Below, piece after piece: positions 14,804-23,502 of a DNA stretch of 27,570 nt. The DNA is from an uncultured Atopobiaceae bacterium (lineage in GTDB: Bacteria; Actinomycetota; Coriobacteriia; Coriobacteriales; Atopobiaceae). Within the stretch, counting starts at the first letter, position 1; each line of letters starts with the position of its first letter. The notes beneath the pieces are model-generated. The model was not told the origin of the DNA, ran no database searches, and was given only the letters and a program-made list of their open reading frames with translations. The position numbers and the translations under genes were made by a program. The DNA is taken from positions 1 to 27,570 of the forward strand of contig CANQSI010000005.1 in NCBI GenBank assembly GCA_947626465.1. Direction: 5' to 3'.

Positions 14804-14830
14804 GCTTTGGCCTCCTCGGCGTAAGCTGCG

Positions 14831-15481
14831 CTACACCACCTGCTCGAGCTTCTCGTAGAGCTTGGCGGCGGCTTGCTCCTTGTCGGGCGCGGCGAAGATC
14901 GCGCTGATCACGGCCACGCCGACGATGCCGGTGCCGGCGAGCTCGTCCACGTTCTCGGCGCTGATGCCGCCGATGGCCACGACGGGGATGGACACCGCCT
15001 CGCAGATCTCACGGAGCGTCTCGAGCGACACGTCCTCCGCGTCGTCCTTGCTGCCGGTGGGGAAGACCGCGCCCACGCCGAGGTAGTCGGCCCCGTCGGC
15101 CTCGGCCTTCTTGGCCTCCTCGACCGTGCTTGCGGAGACGCCGACGATCTTATCCGGCCCGAGGACGCGCCGCGCCTCCACGCAGGCAGTATCGCCCTGC
15201 CCCACGTGCACGCCGTCCGCGCCGGAGGCGAGCGCCACCTCCACGTCGTCGTCCACCACGAAGGGCACGCCGTGGCTCTGGCAGAGCTCCGCGAGCCCGA
15301 GCGCCTCGGAGAGCATCTCCTCCTTCTCCATGGACTTCTCGCGGAGCTGCACGAACGTCACGCCCCCGCCGAGCGCCGCCTCGAGCACGTCGCCGAGGGT
15401 CTCGTCCTCGGCGAGCCAGCCGCGGTCGGTCACGGCGTAGAGGAAGAGGCTCTTTTCGAGCTCGTCCTTAGCGAATGTCAT
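14831..15481 (-). CDS. thiE: Thiamin-phosphate synthase
   Basis: ThiE joins HMP-PP and HET-P to give thiamin phosphate. The 216-residue TIM-barrel protein shows LYAVTDRGWL, GVTFVQLREKSM, FVVDDDVEVALASGADGVHVGQGD, GVSASTVEEA, DYLGVGAVFPTGSKDDA and VVAIGGISAENV, in the expected order and length. FPTGSK matches the phosphate-binding and diphosphate loop FPTxTK. The ATG at 15481 lies inside the end of thiM (14-bp overlap), which implies translational coupling and one transcript. A longer frame upstream is only the overlap with thiM. With ThiM and ThiD it completes the HMP/HET salvage-to-TMP route; no de novo ThiC/ThiG is seen here. Confidence 0.95.
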   Translation of the reverse strand: MTFAKDELEKSLFLYAVTDRGWLAEDETLGDVLEAALGGGVTFVQLREKSMEKEEMLSEALGLAELCQSHGVPFVVDDDVEVALASGADGVHVGQGDTACVEARRVLGPDKIVGVSASTVEEAKKAEADGADYLGVGAVFPTGSKDDAEDVSLETLREICEAVSIPVVAIGGISAENVDELAGTGIVGVAVISAIFAAPDKEQAAAKLYEKLEQVV

Positions 15482-16289
15482 AGCGCGCGCCCTTCTCGAG
15501 CGTCTCGGCGTCCATGTTGAAGATGGCGTCGATGATGCGATTGCGGTAGGTGGAGTTGCCGTCGCCGGGCAGCATGCGCTCCCATCCGATCTCGCCCGCA
15601 AGGCCCATGCACGCCACGGCCGCGGCGGCGGCTTCGAGCTTGGCGTCCGGGTTCGCGGCCACGAAGGCGCAGGTCATGGCCGAAAGCTGGCAGCCGGTGC
15701 CGGTGATCTTGCCCATCTCCGCGCGCCCGTTGCGCAAGACGAAGCAGCGCGTGGCGTCGGCGACGAAGTCGATCGCGCCGGTGATGGCGATGATCGCGCC
15801 CGTCTCGGCCGCGAGGGCCTTCGCGAAGGCGGCCGTGGCATCCACGTCGCCTTCGCCCACGGCGTCGGCGGCCGCGGCGTCCACGCCCTTCGTGGAACCG
15901 GAGCCGGAGGCGAGGGTCTTCACCTCGGAGATGTTTCCGCGGATGACGTCGAAGCGCACCTGCTTCACGAGCTCGTCGGCGGTCTTCGTGCGGAGCTTCG
16001 TGGCGCCCGCGCCCACGGGGTCGAGCACCGTCGCATGGCCGAGCTTGTTCGACGTCTCGCCGGCGATGCGCATCGAGGCGATGGTGCGCTCGTTCAGCGT
16101 GCCGATGTTGATCGTGAGGCCCGCGGCGAGCGAGGTGATCTCCGCCACCTCGGCGGCGTCGTCGGCCATGATCGGGCTGCCGCCGCAGGCAAGCAGCACG
16201 TTTGCCACGTCGTTTACGGTCACGTAGTTCGTGATGCAGTGGATGAGCGGCACCTGTCCGCGCACGTTATCGAGGCATTCTCCGAGCAT
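15468..16289 (-). CDS. thiM: Hydroxyethylthiazole kinase
   Basis: ThiM phosphorylates hydroxyethylthiazole (salvage of the thiazole moiety). The 273-residue protein has PLIHCITNYVTVNDVANVLL, CGGSPIMADDAAEV, INIGTLNERT, VLDPVGAGATKLR, DVIRGNISEV and ITGTGCQLSAMTCAFVA, the standard ThiM signatures in order. AAAGGAGCC lies just before the ATG at 16289; a frame extending to 16376 has no ribosome site. It is the first gene of the thiM-thiE unit. The roughly 200-bp region shared with the divergent ABC exporter genes should hold both promoters. I see no TPP riboswitch there. Confidence 0.95.
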   Translation of the reverse strand: MLGECLDNVRGQVPLIHCITNYVTVNDVANVLLACGGSPIMADDAAEVAEITSLAAGLTINIGTLNERTIASMRIAGETSNKLGHATVLDPVGAGATKLRTKTADELVKQVRFDVIRGNISEVKTLASGSGSTKGVDAAAADAVGEGDVDATAAFAKALAAETGAIIAITGAIDFVADATRCFVLRNGRAEMGKITGTGCQLSAMTCAFVAANPDAKLEAAAAAVACMGLAGEIGWERMLPGDGNSTYRNRIIDAIFNMDAETLEKGARYDIR

Positions 16290-16493
16290 GGAGGCTCCTT
16301 TCGTCGGCCAAAACCTTACGTCAAACCCCTCAAGCATAGTGCCCGCCCGCTCGCGCGATGCCCACCAATCGCGCAACGTGCGAAAGCGCGCAGGCGAGTG
16401 CGCCCGCTACCGCGCCCGAGCCCTGCGCAAGGTTCTACAATGGGGATGTTCGCGCATCGTATTGCGCTCTCCCAACTATCGGAAAGGGGCTTA

Positions 16494-18299
16494 ATGCTGC
16501 ATTTGCTACGCCGTCTTGCTGCCTCGATCCGCGAGTACAAGGGAGCGACCATCGCCACGCCCATCCTCGTACTCGGCGAAGTGATCATCGAGGTGCTCAT
16601 CCCGTTCTACACCGCCGACCTCGTGGACGTGATCTCGCGCGGCGCCGCCATCGACGAGATCCTCGCCTCGGGCGCCGTCCTGTTGCTCCTCGCCATCATC
16701 TCGCTCGGCTTCGGCACGGCCGCGGGCATCACCTGCTCGAAGGCCTCGGCGGGCTTCGCGAAGAACCTTCGCAAGGACATGTTCTACAACGTGCAGACCT
16801 TCTCCTTCGAGGTCATCGACCGCTTCTCCACCTCGAGCCTCGTCACCCGCATGACCACGGACGTCACGAACGTGCAGATGGCGTTCATGCAGATCATCCG
16901 CACCGCCATCCGAAGCCCCCTCATGTTCATCTTCTCGTTCATCATGAGCTTCTACATGGCGGGCGACATCGCCGTCGTCTTCGCGTTCGTGGTGCCGCCG
17001 CTCTTCATCGGCCTCGTCGCGGTCATCCTCATCGTGCACCCGATCTTTCGCCGCGTGTTCCACAAGTACGACGCGCTGAACGAATCGATCCAGGAGAACA
17101 TCAACGGCATCCGCGTGGTGAAGAGCTACGTGCGCGAGGACTACGAGATCAAGAAGTTCGATCGCGCCGCCGCCGACGTGCAGAAGGACTTCACGAAGGC
17201 CGAGCGCATCCTCGCGCTGAACAACCCGCTCATGAACCTCTGCAGCTACACGGTCTTCGTGTGCGTGATCTACTTCGCCGGCCAGGCCATCATCCGCACG
17301 CAGGGCGTGCAGGTGAACATCGGCCAGTTCTCCGCGCTCTTCACCTACGGCTTCCAGATCCTCATGAGCCTCATGATGCTCTCGATGGTGTTCGCGATGA
17401 TCACCATCGCCGCCGAGAGCGCGAACCGCATCTACGAGGTGCTCACGGCCGAGACCACCATCAAGGACCCCGAGAACCCCATCACGGAGGTAAGGGACGG
17501 TTCGATCGACTTCGACGACGTGTCCTTCTCGTACTCGAGGGACGCCGAGCGCTACGCGCTGGAAAACGTCGACCTCCACATCAAGAGCGGCGAGGTCATC
17601 GGCATCATCGGCGGCACGGGCTCGGCGAAGTCCACGCTCGTGCAGCTCATCCCGCGCCTCTACGACGTCACGAAGGGCTCGGTGAAGGTGGGCGGCGTCG
17701 ACGTGCGCGACTACGACGTGGAGGCCCTTCGCGAGGCCGTGTCGATGGTGCTCCAGAAGAACGTGCTCTTCAGCGGCACCATCGCCGACAACCTGCGCTG
17801 GGGCGACCCAAACGCCACCGACGAGGAGGTGCGCGAGGCCGCGCGGCTCGCGCAGGCAGATGAGTTCATCGAACGCTTCCCCGAGGGCTACGACACGTGG
17901 ATCGAGCAGGGCGGCACGAACGTCTCCGGCGGCCAGAAGCAGCGCCTTTGCATCGCCCGTGCGCTCCTGAAGCGCCCGAAGGTGCTCATCTTGGACGACT
18001 CCACGAGCGCCGTCGATACGAAGACCGACGCGCTCATCCAGCAGGGCTTCAAGGAGTTCATCCCCGAGACCACGAAGATCATCATCGCCCAGCGCACGGG
18101 CTCGGTGAAGGACGCCGACCGCATCATCGTGCTTGACAACGGCGAGATCTCCGCCATCGGCACCCACGACGAGCTCCTCCACACCTCAGAGATCTACCAG
18201 GAGGTCTTCCGCTCGCAGAACAAGTCCACGCACGACGAGCGCTGGGAGAAGCAGGAGCAAGAGGCGAAGGACGCGAAGGAGGTGGTGCAGCATGCCTAA
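16494..18299 (+). CDS. ABC exporter half-transporter with degenerate ATPase site (subunit A)
   Basis: The 601-residue type IV ABC exporter half has six helices in about 1-320 and an ATPase domain from about 335. Walker A is GGTGSAKST (Lys379), with Ala in place of the usual second Gly. The signature is VSGGQ (477-481), which is canonical. Walker B ends LDDST: Asp502 replaces the catalytic Glu, and Gln533 (IIAQRTGSV) replaces the switch histidine. These are the hallmarks of the degenerate-site subunit in heterodimers such as TM287/288 or BmrCD. Its stop overlaps the next gene by 8 bp. Substrate is unknown (drugs, lipids or peptides are typical). GGAAAGGGG precedes the ATG at 16494, and the longer upstream frame is the antisense of thiM. 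Confidence 0.93.
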   Translation: MLHLLRRLAASIREYKGATIATPILVLGEVIIEVLIPFYTADLVDVISRGAAIDEILASGAVLLLLAIISLGFGTAAGITCSKASAGFAKNLRKDMFYNVQTFSFEVIDRFSTSSLVTRMTTDVTNVQMAFMQIIRTAIRSPLMFIFSFIMSFYMAGDIAVVFAFVVPPLFIGLVAVILIVHPIFRRVFHKYDALNESIQENINGIRVVKSYVREDYEIKKFDRAAADVQKDFTKAERILALNNPLMNLCSYTVFVCVIYFAGQAIIRTQGVQVNIGQFSALFTYGFQILMSLMMLSMVFAMITIAAESANRIYEVLTAETTIKDPENPITEVRDGSIDFDDVSFSYSRDAERYALENVDLHIKSGEVIGIIGGTGSAKSTLVQLIPRLYDVTKGSVKVGGVDVRDYDVEALREAVSMVLQKNVLFSGTIADNLRWGDPNATDEEVREAARLAQADEFIERFPEGYDTWIEQGGTNVSGGQKQRLCIARALLKRPKVLILDDSTSAVDTKTDALIQQGFKEFIPETTKIIIAQRTGSVKDADRIIVLDNGEISAIGTHDELLHTSEIYQEVFRSQNKSTHDERWEKQEQEAKDAKEVVQHA

Positions 18300-20223
18300 A
18301 AGCGAGCAGCAGGCGCAGGCGCAAGGCTCCCCCGTGCGCACCACCCCGAGCTTCAAGGTCCTCTGGCGCACGATCAGGCAGGTGTTCAAGTTCTATCCGA
18401 TACTCCTGCCCATCGCCATCGTGTGCATCCTCATCAACTCGTTCGGCCAGAGCTCGAACTCGATCTTCATCCAAAACGCGCTCCAGATCGTGACCCGGTA
18501 CTACGAGCAGGGCGATTGGGCCTCCGCGGCCGAGCCGCTCACGAACCTCACCCTCGCCCTCATCACGGTCTACGCGGTGACGCTCCTCGCGAGCTTCACG
18601 TGGAACCAGCTCATGGCGATCATCACCCAGGGCACGCTGAAGAAGATGCGCGTCCTCATGTTCGACCACATGCAGACGCTGCCGATCCGCTACTTCGACA
18701 CGCACTTCCACGGCGACGTGATGAGCTACTACACGAACGACATCGACGCGCTTCGCCAGCTCATCAGCCAGTCGATCCCGAACGTGCTGCTCTCCGGTGT
18801 GCTCCTCATCTCGGTCTTCTTCATCATGCTCTACTACAGCGTGTGGATGGCGCTCGTGGTGGTGGGGGGCGTGTGCGTGCTCGCCTCGGCGTCGCGCTTC
18901 CTCGGCGGCCGCTCCGCGAAGAACTTCCTCGCGCAGCAGAAGACCATCGGCATCGTCGAGGGCCACGTCGAAGAGGTGATGAACGGCGAGCGCGTGGTGC
19001 AGGTCTTCTGCCACGAGCGCGAGGCCGAGGAAGACTTCGACAAGGTGAACGAGGAGCTCTACCTCGCGAGCCGCCGGGCGAACACCTTCGCGAACATCCT
19101 CGGGCCCGTGCTCATGAACACCGGCAACGTGATCTACGTCGTGGTGGCCGTGGTGGGCGGCGTGCTCCTCATGCTCGGCGTGCCGAACCTCTCCTTCTCC
19201 GGCCTGCCGCTCACGATCGCCGTGGCGGTGCCCTTCCTCAACATGACGAAGCAGTTCGCGGGGCAGATCGGGCAGATCTCCCAGCAGATCAACGCCATCG
19301 TCATGGGCATGGCGGGCGCCGAGCGCATCTTCCAGCTCGTGGACGAGCCGTCCGAGACGGATAGCGGCTACGTGCGCCTCGTGAACGCCGGCGTGAGGGA
19401 TGGCCAGCTCACCGCCGTGCCCGAGCGCACCGGCATGTGGGCCTGGGAGCATCCGCACCAGGCCACCGGCGACGTCACCTACACCGTCCTCGCCGGCGAC
19501 GTGCGGCTCTTCGACGTGGACTTCGGCTACGTGCCCGAGCACACCGTGCTCCACGACGTGTCGATCAACGCGCGGCCGGGCATGAAGGTGGCCTTCGTCG
19601 GCGCCACGGGCGCGGGCAAGACCACCATCACGAACCTCATCAACCGCTTCTACGACATCGCCGACGGCAAGATCCGCTACGACGGCATCAACATCAACAA
19701 GATCCGCAAGAGCGACCTTCGCCGCTCGCTCGGCATGGTGCTCCAGGACGTGAACCTCTTCACCGGCACCGTGATGGACAACATCCGCTACGGACGCCTC
19801 GACGCCACGGACGAGGAGTGCAAGGACGCCGCTCGCCTCGCCGGCGCGCACGACTTCATCACGCGCCTGCCCAACGGCTACGAGACGATGCTCACGGACA
19901 ACGGCGCGCAGCTCTCCCAGGGCCAGCGCCAGCTCCTCTCCATCGCCCGCGCCGCCGTGGCCGATCCTCCGGTGATGATCCTCGACGAGGCCACGAGCTC
20001 GATCGACACGCGCACCGAGGCCATCGTGCAGCGCGGCATGGACGCGCTCATGGCCGGGCGCACCACGTTCGTGATCGCGCACCGCCTCTCCACCGTGCGC
20101 AACTCCGACGACATCATCGTCCTCGACCACGGCCGCATCATCGAAGAGGGCACCCACGACGAACTCATCGCCAAGAAGGGCACGTACTACCAGCTCTACA
20201 CGGGCGCCTTTGAGCTGGAATAG
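18292..20223 (+). CDS. ABC exporter half-transporter, catalytic partner (subunit B)
   Basis: The 643-residue partner has six helices (about 25-330), a linker insertion before the ATPase domain (about 365-405, with TGMWAWEHPHQATGDV), then the NBD. Walker A is GATGAGKTT (Lys443). The signature LSQGQ (541-545) is degenerate (Gln for Gly). Walker B with catalytic Glu566 (LDEATSSID) and switch His597 (IAHRLSTV) is intact. The canonical site therefore pairs this subunit's Walker motifs with the first subunit's VSGGQ, and the degenerate site pairs the first subunit's Walker motifs with this LSQGQ. AAGGAGGT lies within the end of the first gene, before the ATG at 18292. Tight overlap and complementary motifs show an obligate heterodimeric exporter. 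Confidence 0.94.
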   Translation: MPKSEQQAQAQGSPVRTTPSFKVLWRTIRQVFKFYPILLPIAIVCILINSFGQSSNSIFIQNALQIVTRYYEQGDWASAAEPLTNLTLALITVYAVTLLASFTWNQLMAIITQGTLKKMRVLMFDHMQTLPIRYFDTHFHGDVMSYYTNDIDALRQLISQSIPNVLLSGVLLISVFFIMLYYSVWMALVVVGGVCVLASASRFLGGRSAKNFLAQQKTIGIVEGHVEEVMNGERVVQVFCHEREAEEDFDKVNEELYLASRRANTFANILGPVLMNTGNVIYVVVAVVGGVLLMLGVPNLSFSGLPLTIAVAVPFLNMTKQFAGQIGQISQQINAIVMGMAGAERIFQLVDEPSETDSGYVRLVNAGVRDGQLTAVPERTGMWAWEHPHQATGDVTYTVLAGDVRLFDVDFGYVPEHTVLHDVSINARPGMKVAFVGATGAGKTTITNLINRFYDIADGKIRYDGININKIRKSDLRRSLGMVLQDVNLFTGTVMDNIRYGRLDATDEECKDAARLAGAHDFITRLPNGYETMLTDNGAQLSQGQRQLLSIARAAVADPPVMILDEATSSIDTRTEAIVQRGMDALMAGRTTFVIAHRLSTVRNSDDIIVLDHGRIIEEGTHDELIAKKGTYYQLYTGAFELE

Positions 20224-20230
20224 TCGATTA

Positions 20231-20286
20231 GGCCGAGGAGGCGTTACTGCGGTACCGGCCGGTACCGCAGTAACGCCTCCTCGGCC
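20231..20286. terminator. Perfect 56-bp palindrome between convergent genes
   Basis: Bases 20231-20258 are the exact reverse complement of 20259-20286. The centre is GGTACCGGCCGGTACC and the outer arms are GGCCGAGGAGGCGTTACTGC. It starts 7 bases after the ABC stop. AAAGAGCAC follows, so there is no plus-strand T-run. A very stable transcript hairpin is expected. Confidence 0.7.
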
Positions 20287-20300
20287 AAAGAGCACAAAAT

Positions 20301-20344
20301 GATCCCCTTACTGCGGTACCGGCAGGTACTGCAGTAAGGGGATC
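20301..20344 (-). terminator. Second hairpin, terminator for the GH1 gene
   Basis: Bases 20301-20320 pair with 20325-20344 except one G-T wobble, with a GGCA loop. Read on the minus strand it is followed by ATTTTGTG. It lies 6 bases past the GH1 stop. It shares TTACTGCGGTACCGG with the neighbouring palindrome. Confidence 0.65.
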
Positions 20345-20350
20345 TCAGCT

Positions 20351-21796
20351 CTACAGCACTTCGCCGTTGCTCTCGATGACTTCCTTGTACCAGTCGAAGC
20401 TCTTCTTCTTGTAGCGCTCGCGGGTGCCGGTGCCGTCGTCGTTGATGTCCACGTAGATGAAGCCGTAGCGCTTGGACATCTGGCCCGTGCTCGCGGCCAC
20501 GAGGTCGATGCAGCCCCACGGGGTGTAGCCAAGGAGATCCACGCCGTCGATGTCCACGGCCTTCTTCATCTCCTCGATGTGGGCCTTGAGGTAGGCGATG
20601 CGCGCGTCATCCTCAACGGTCTTCGTGCCGTCGGGGAGGGTGATGAGCTCGTCGATGGCGCCGAAGCCGTTTTCCACGATGAAGAGCGGCTTCTGGTAGC
20701 GGTCGTACATGTCCACGAGGCTCCAGCGCAGGCCGGACGGGTCGATCTGCCAGCCCCAGTCGGAGGCCTTCACGTAGGGGTTGCGCACGGCGTGCGGGAA
20801 GGCGTTGATGCCGGGGTCCTTCTCGATGCCCTCGTCCTTCTCCTTCACCACCTGGCTCATGTAGTAGGAGAAGCCGATGTAGTCCACGGTGCCCTCGCGC
20901 AGGATCTCGGCGTCGCCGGGCTCCATCTCGGGCGCGGAGTTCGTGAGCTCGAAGTTGCGGAGCGCGTAGCCGGGGTAGTAGCCGCGGCAGTGCACGTCGA
21001 GGAAGTAGTACTTGTCGTGCATGGCCTCCTGGGCGCAGATGATGTCCTCGGGGTCGCAGCTGTACGGATACACCGGTACGAAGCCGATCATGCAGCCGAT
21101 CTTGAAGTCCGGGTTGATCTCGTGTCCGCGCTTCACCACGAGCGCCGAGGCCACGAACTCGTTATGGCAGGCCTGGTGGATGGCCTTGAGCGGGTTCTCC
21201 TCGCGCGAGATGCGAAGGCCCGAATCCGTCCAGCCGAAGAGGTCGTTGCCGAGGTTCATCTGGTTGTTGATCTCGTTGAAGGTCATCCAATACTTGACCT
21301 TCGTCTTGTAGCGCTCCATGACGACGCAGCTATAGCGCACGAACATGTCGATGAGGGCGCGGTTCTTCCAGCCGCCGTAGTGTTGCGCGAGGTAGAGCGG
21401 CATTTCGAAGTGGCTGAGCGTGATCACGGGCTCGATGTTGTAGCTGAGGAGCGTGTCGAAGAGGTCGTCGTAGTAGGCGAGGCCGGCCTCGTTGGGCTCG
21501 AGTTCGTCGCCCTTCGGGAAGATGCGGCTCCAGGAGATCGAGGTGCGAAAGCACCGGAACCCCATCTCCGCGAAGAGCTTGATGTCGTCTTTGTAGGTGT
21601 GGTAGAAGTCGATGCCAAAGTGGTTCGGATAGTTCGTGCCCTCCTCGATGGTCTCGGTGATGCGGCGATCCTTGCCGTGCGCGCCCACCTCCATGACGTC
21701 GGCGATGCTGGGGCCACGGCCACCCTCATCCCAACCGCCTTCGAACTGGTGCGCGGCGACCGCGCCACCCCACAAGAAGTCGTCCCGAAGCGCCAT
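20351..21796 (-). CDS. GH1 6-phospho-beta-glucosidase
   Basis: The 481-residue family 1 glycosidase has the N-terminal FLWGGAVAAHQFEGGW, acid/base Glu175 in MTFNEINNQ and nucleophile Glu375 in FIVENGFGA. Ser436, Lys442 and Tyr444 (in STGQMSKRYGFIYVD) follow the Ser-x5-Lys-x-Tyr pattern that binds the sugar 6-phosphate, so it should cleave phosphorylated beta-glucosides taken up by a PTS. No PTS permease or antiterminator is adjacent, so the substrate (cellobiose-P, arbutin-P, etc.) is open. There is no signal peptide; the enzyme is cytosolic. GGGAGG precedes the ATG at 21796, and the longer frame to 21853 lacks GH1 similarity. Two strong hairpins follow the stop. Confidence 0.95.
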   Translation of the reverse strand: MALRDDFLWGGAVAAHQFEGGWDEGGRGPSIADVMEVGAHGKDRRITETIEEGTNYPNHFGIDFYHTYKDDIKLFAEMGFRCFRTSISWSRIFPKGDELEPNEAGLAYYDDLFDTLLSYNIEPVITLSHFEMPLYLAQHYGGWKNRALIDMFVRYSCVVMERYKTKVKYWMTFNEINNQMNLGNDLFGWTDSGLRISREENPLKAIHQACHNEFVASALVVKRGHEINPDFKIGCMIGFVPVYPYSCDPEDIICAQEAMHDKYYFLDVHCRGYYPGYALRNFELTNSAPEMEPGDAEILREGTVDYIGFSYYMSQVVKEKDEGIEKDPGINAFPHAVRNPYVKASDWGWQIDPSGLRWSLVDMYDRYQKPLFIVENGFGAIDELITLPDGTKTVEDDARIAYLKAHIEEMKKAVDIDGVDLLGYTPWGCIDLVAASTGQMSKRYGFIYVDINDDGTGTRERYKKKSFDWYKEVIESNGEVL

Positions 21797-22060
21797 GTGA
21801 GCCTCCCTTGCTCGAGGAGTGAAAAGACATCTCCAAATGTAGCGCGCGGACACCTTTGGCTGCGAGCCGAAGCCGTGCGCGGTGCCCCCACGCCTTCAGC
21901 ACGCGGTTGGCGGTTTCGTGCGGTGCGTTTCATGGCAGTGGTTGAGGCTTGACGCTTGCGAGCTGCATGGCGCTTACCGCTCGCAAACTCCGCCCCCCGT
22001 AGCCACTCCTGCAGTCCACCGTCGCTCTCGGTTCTCGTCAAGAACGGCCATCGTCAAGAT

Positions 22061-22477
22061 TTGCCGCATAGCTACCTCCGCCGCCTCCGCTACCCCTTAT
22101 TTCATCGCTCGCCTGCCACATAGCCACCTCCGCCGCCCGCTCTTTCCCCATATCCCATCGTTCACCTGTCGCGCAGCCCTCTCCGCCGCCTTTTCTGACG
22201 CGTAGCCGCCTCAGCCGCCCTCGCATTTGGCACGGAAGCTTCTCCGCCGCCCTCAAAGGGCGGCGGAGGGTGCTCCATGACAGCTCTGGGATGCAAAGGA
22301 GGCGCTTCGGGGCGGCTGAGCGCGCTACATGGCAAATCGGCGGGGCGGCCGAGAGCCCTACGCGGATGAAAAGGCGGCCAGAAGGCCTACGTGACATGCT
22401 GAATAGGGTGCTGACGAATGTGCAGGCGGCCGAAACCGTTACGCGACATGCGAAGTTGAGTGATGAGGACATGACGA
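22061..22477 (+). repeat. Composite intergenic repeat element, copy 3 (longest)
   Basis: The left arm has five or six reversed units (e.g. CGCAGCCCTCTCCGCCGCC, CGTAGCCGCCTCAGCCGCC). A short hairpin CCGCCCTCAAAGGGCGG, the core at 22271-22303 and forward units follow. The right arm continues into a segment (about 22395-22477) ending GAAGTTGAGTGATGAGGACA that is found elsewhere only in copy 5. From about 22246 to 22472 it matches copy 5 in inverted orientation with about six differences. Bases 21797-22060 show no gene or clear signal. Confidence 0.85.
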
Positions 22478-22632
22478 GACGGTAGCGGGTGCTACGCAAG
22501 ACTTGGCGGCACGTTTGTAGGCAGCTCAGGGCGAGCGCTTGAGCTGCTATCTTGCCCTCCGCATGGGCTTAAGGTTCGGACGCGTGAAAGCCTCGCGCAT
22601 CCGAAACCTTTCATCTGGAAAGCGAGGCACTG

Positions 22633-23460
22633 CTAGGCGCCGAGGCGAGCGATGAAATGCGCGAGCAGCGCGGTGAAGCCTGCCGATGCGCACGCGGCCA
22701 CTGCCTGCACGTCCTCGTGGGAGAGCGGCGCAGACGAGAGGCCGGCGGCCTTGTTCGTGATGCAGGAGAGACCCGCCATCTCGAGCCCCATCGCGTGGAC
22801 GGCTACGGCCTCAATGGCGGTGCTCATGCCCACGGCGTCTGCGCCGAGCGCGGCGGCCATGCGCACCTCGGCTGGCGTCTCGTAGGCGGGGCCGGGCATC
22901 TGCAGGTAGATGCCCTCCTTGAGCGCGACGTGCGCCTCGTGCGCCGCCTCGTGGGCGAGCGTGCGGAGGCGCGGCGTGTAGACCTCGGTCATGCTTGGGA
23001 AACGCGGACCGAGCTCGGCCTCGTGCGGCCCGGCGAGCGGGGAGGGCACGAGCGTGGCGAGGTGGTCGGTGATGAGCATGAGGTCGCCAGGCTCGAGCTC
23101 GCTCGCCACGCCACCGGCGGCGTTCGTGAGGATGATCGCCTTCGCGCCGAGGAGCCCCATCACGCGCACCGGCGCCACCACGTCTGCGGGCGAATAGCCC
23201 TCGTAGAGGTGCACGCGGCCGTCCATGGCCACGAGAGGCACGCCCGCCACGTGGCCGAAGATGAGGCGCCCGGCATGGCCCTCCACCGTCGAGACGGGAA
23301 AGCCCGAGATCTGCTCGTAGGGCACGCACGCGGCCATGTCGATGTGATCGGCGAATCCGCCGAGGCCGGAGCCCAGCGTGAGGCCCACACGAGGCTCGAG
23401 GCCGCACGCCTCCCGCACGCTCGCCACCGCCGCCTGCAACCGCGCATATTCCGAGCCCAT
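22633..23460 (-). CDS. Purine nucleoside phosphorylase
   Basis: The 275-residue PNP/MTAP-family (trimeric type) enzyme has GLTLGSGLGGFADHI (phosphate loop), VEGHAGRLIFGHVAGVPLVAMDGRVHLYEGY, ILTNAAGG, MPGPAYETPAEVRM (purine/ribose Glu) and CITNKAAGLS with the base-specificity Asn. It cleaves purine (deoxy)nucleosides with phosphate to free base and (deoxy)ribose-1-phosphate in the cytosol. I start at the ATG at 23460, preceded by GAGGGGGGC; a GTG one codon earlier is too close to that site. It lies 42 bp after the M81 gene on the same strand and is probably cotranscribed. The pairing with an MlrC-like protein is odd, without an obvious pathway link. Confidence 0.93.
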   Translation of the reverse strand: MGSEYARLQAAVASVREACGLEPRVGLTLGSGLGGFADHIDMAACVPYEQISGFPVSTVEGHAGRLIFGHVAGVPLVAMDGRVHLYEGYSPADVVAPVRVMGLLGAKAIILTNAAGGVASELEPGDLMLITDHLATLVPSPLAGPHEAELGPRFPSMTEVYTPRLRTLAHEAAHEAHVALKEGIYLQMPGPAYETPAEVRMAAALGADAVGMSTAIEAVAVHAMGLEMAGLSCITNKAAGLSSAPLSHEDVQAVAACASAGFTALLAHFIARLGA

Positions 23461-23502
23461 CACGCCCCCCTCATCGGTTGCTTCCTCGCCATCATTGGGC
23501 CA

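Noticed and set aside
16290..16493. TPP riboswitch or clear promoters between thiM and the ABC genes
   Set aside because: A TACAAT (16436-16441) could be a -10, but no -35 fits, and no THI-box is seen on the minus strand.
21882..22205. Plus-strand frame of 107 codons upstream of repeat copy 3
   Set aside because: No ribosome site, unusual codon use, and it runs into the repeat units.
22038..22499. Long open frame (153 codons, minus strand) across repeat copy 3
   Set aside because: The frame tracks the ~30-nt repeat period, similar peptides arise in every copy, and no domain, consistent start or ribosome site is seen.
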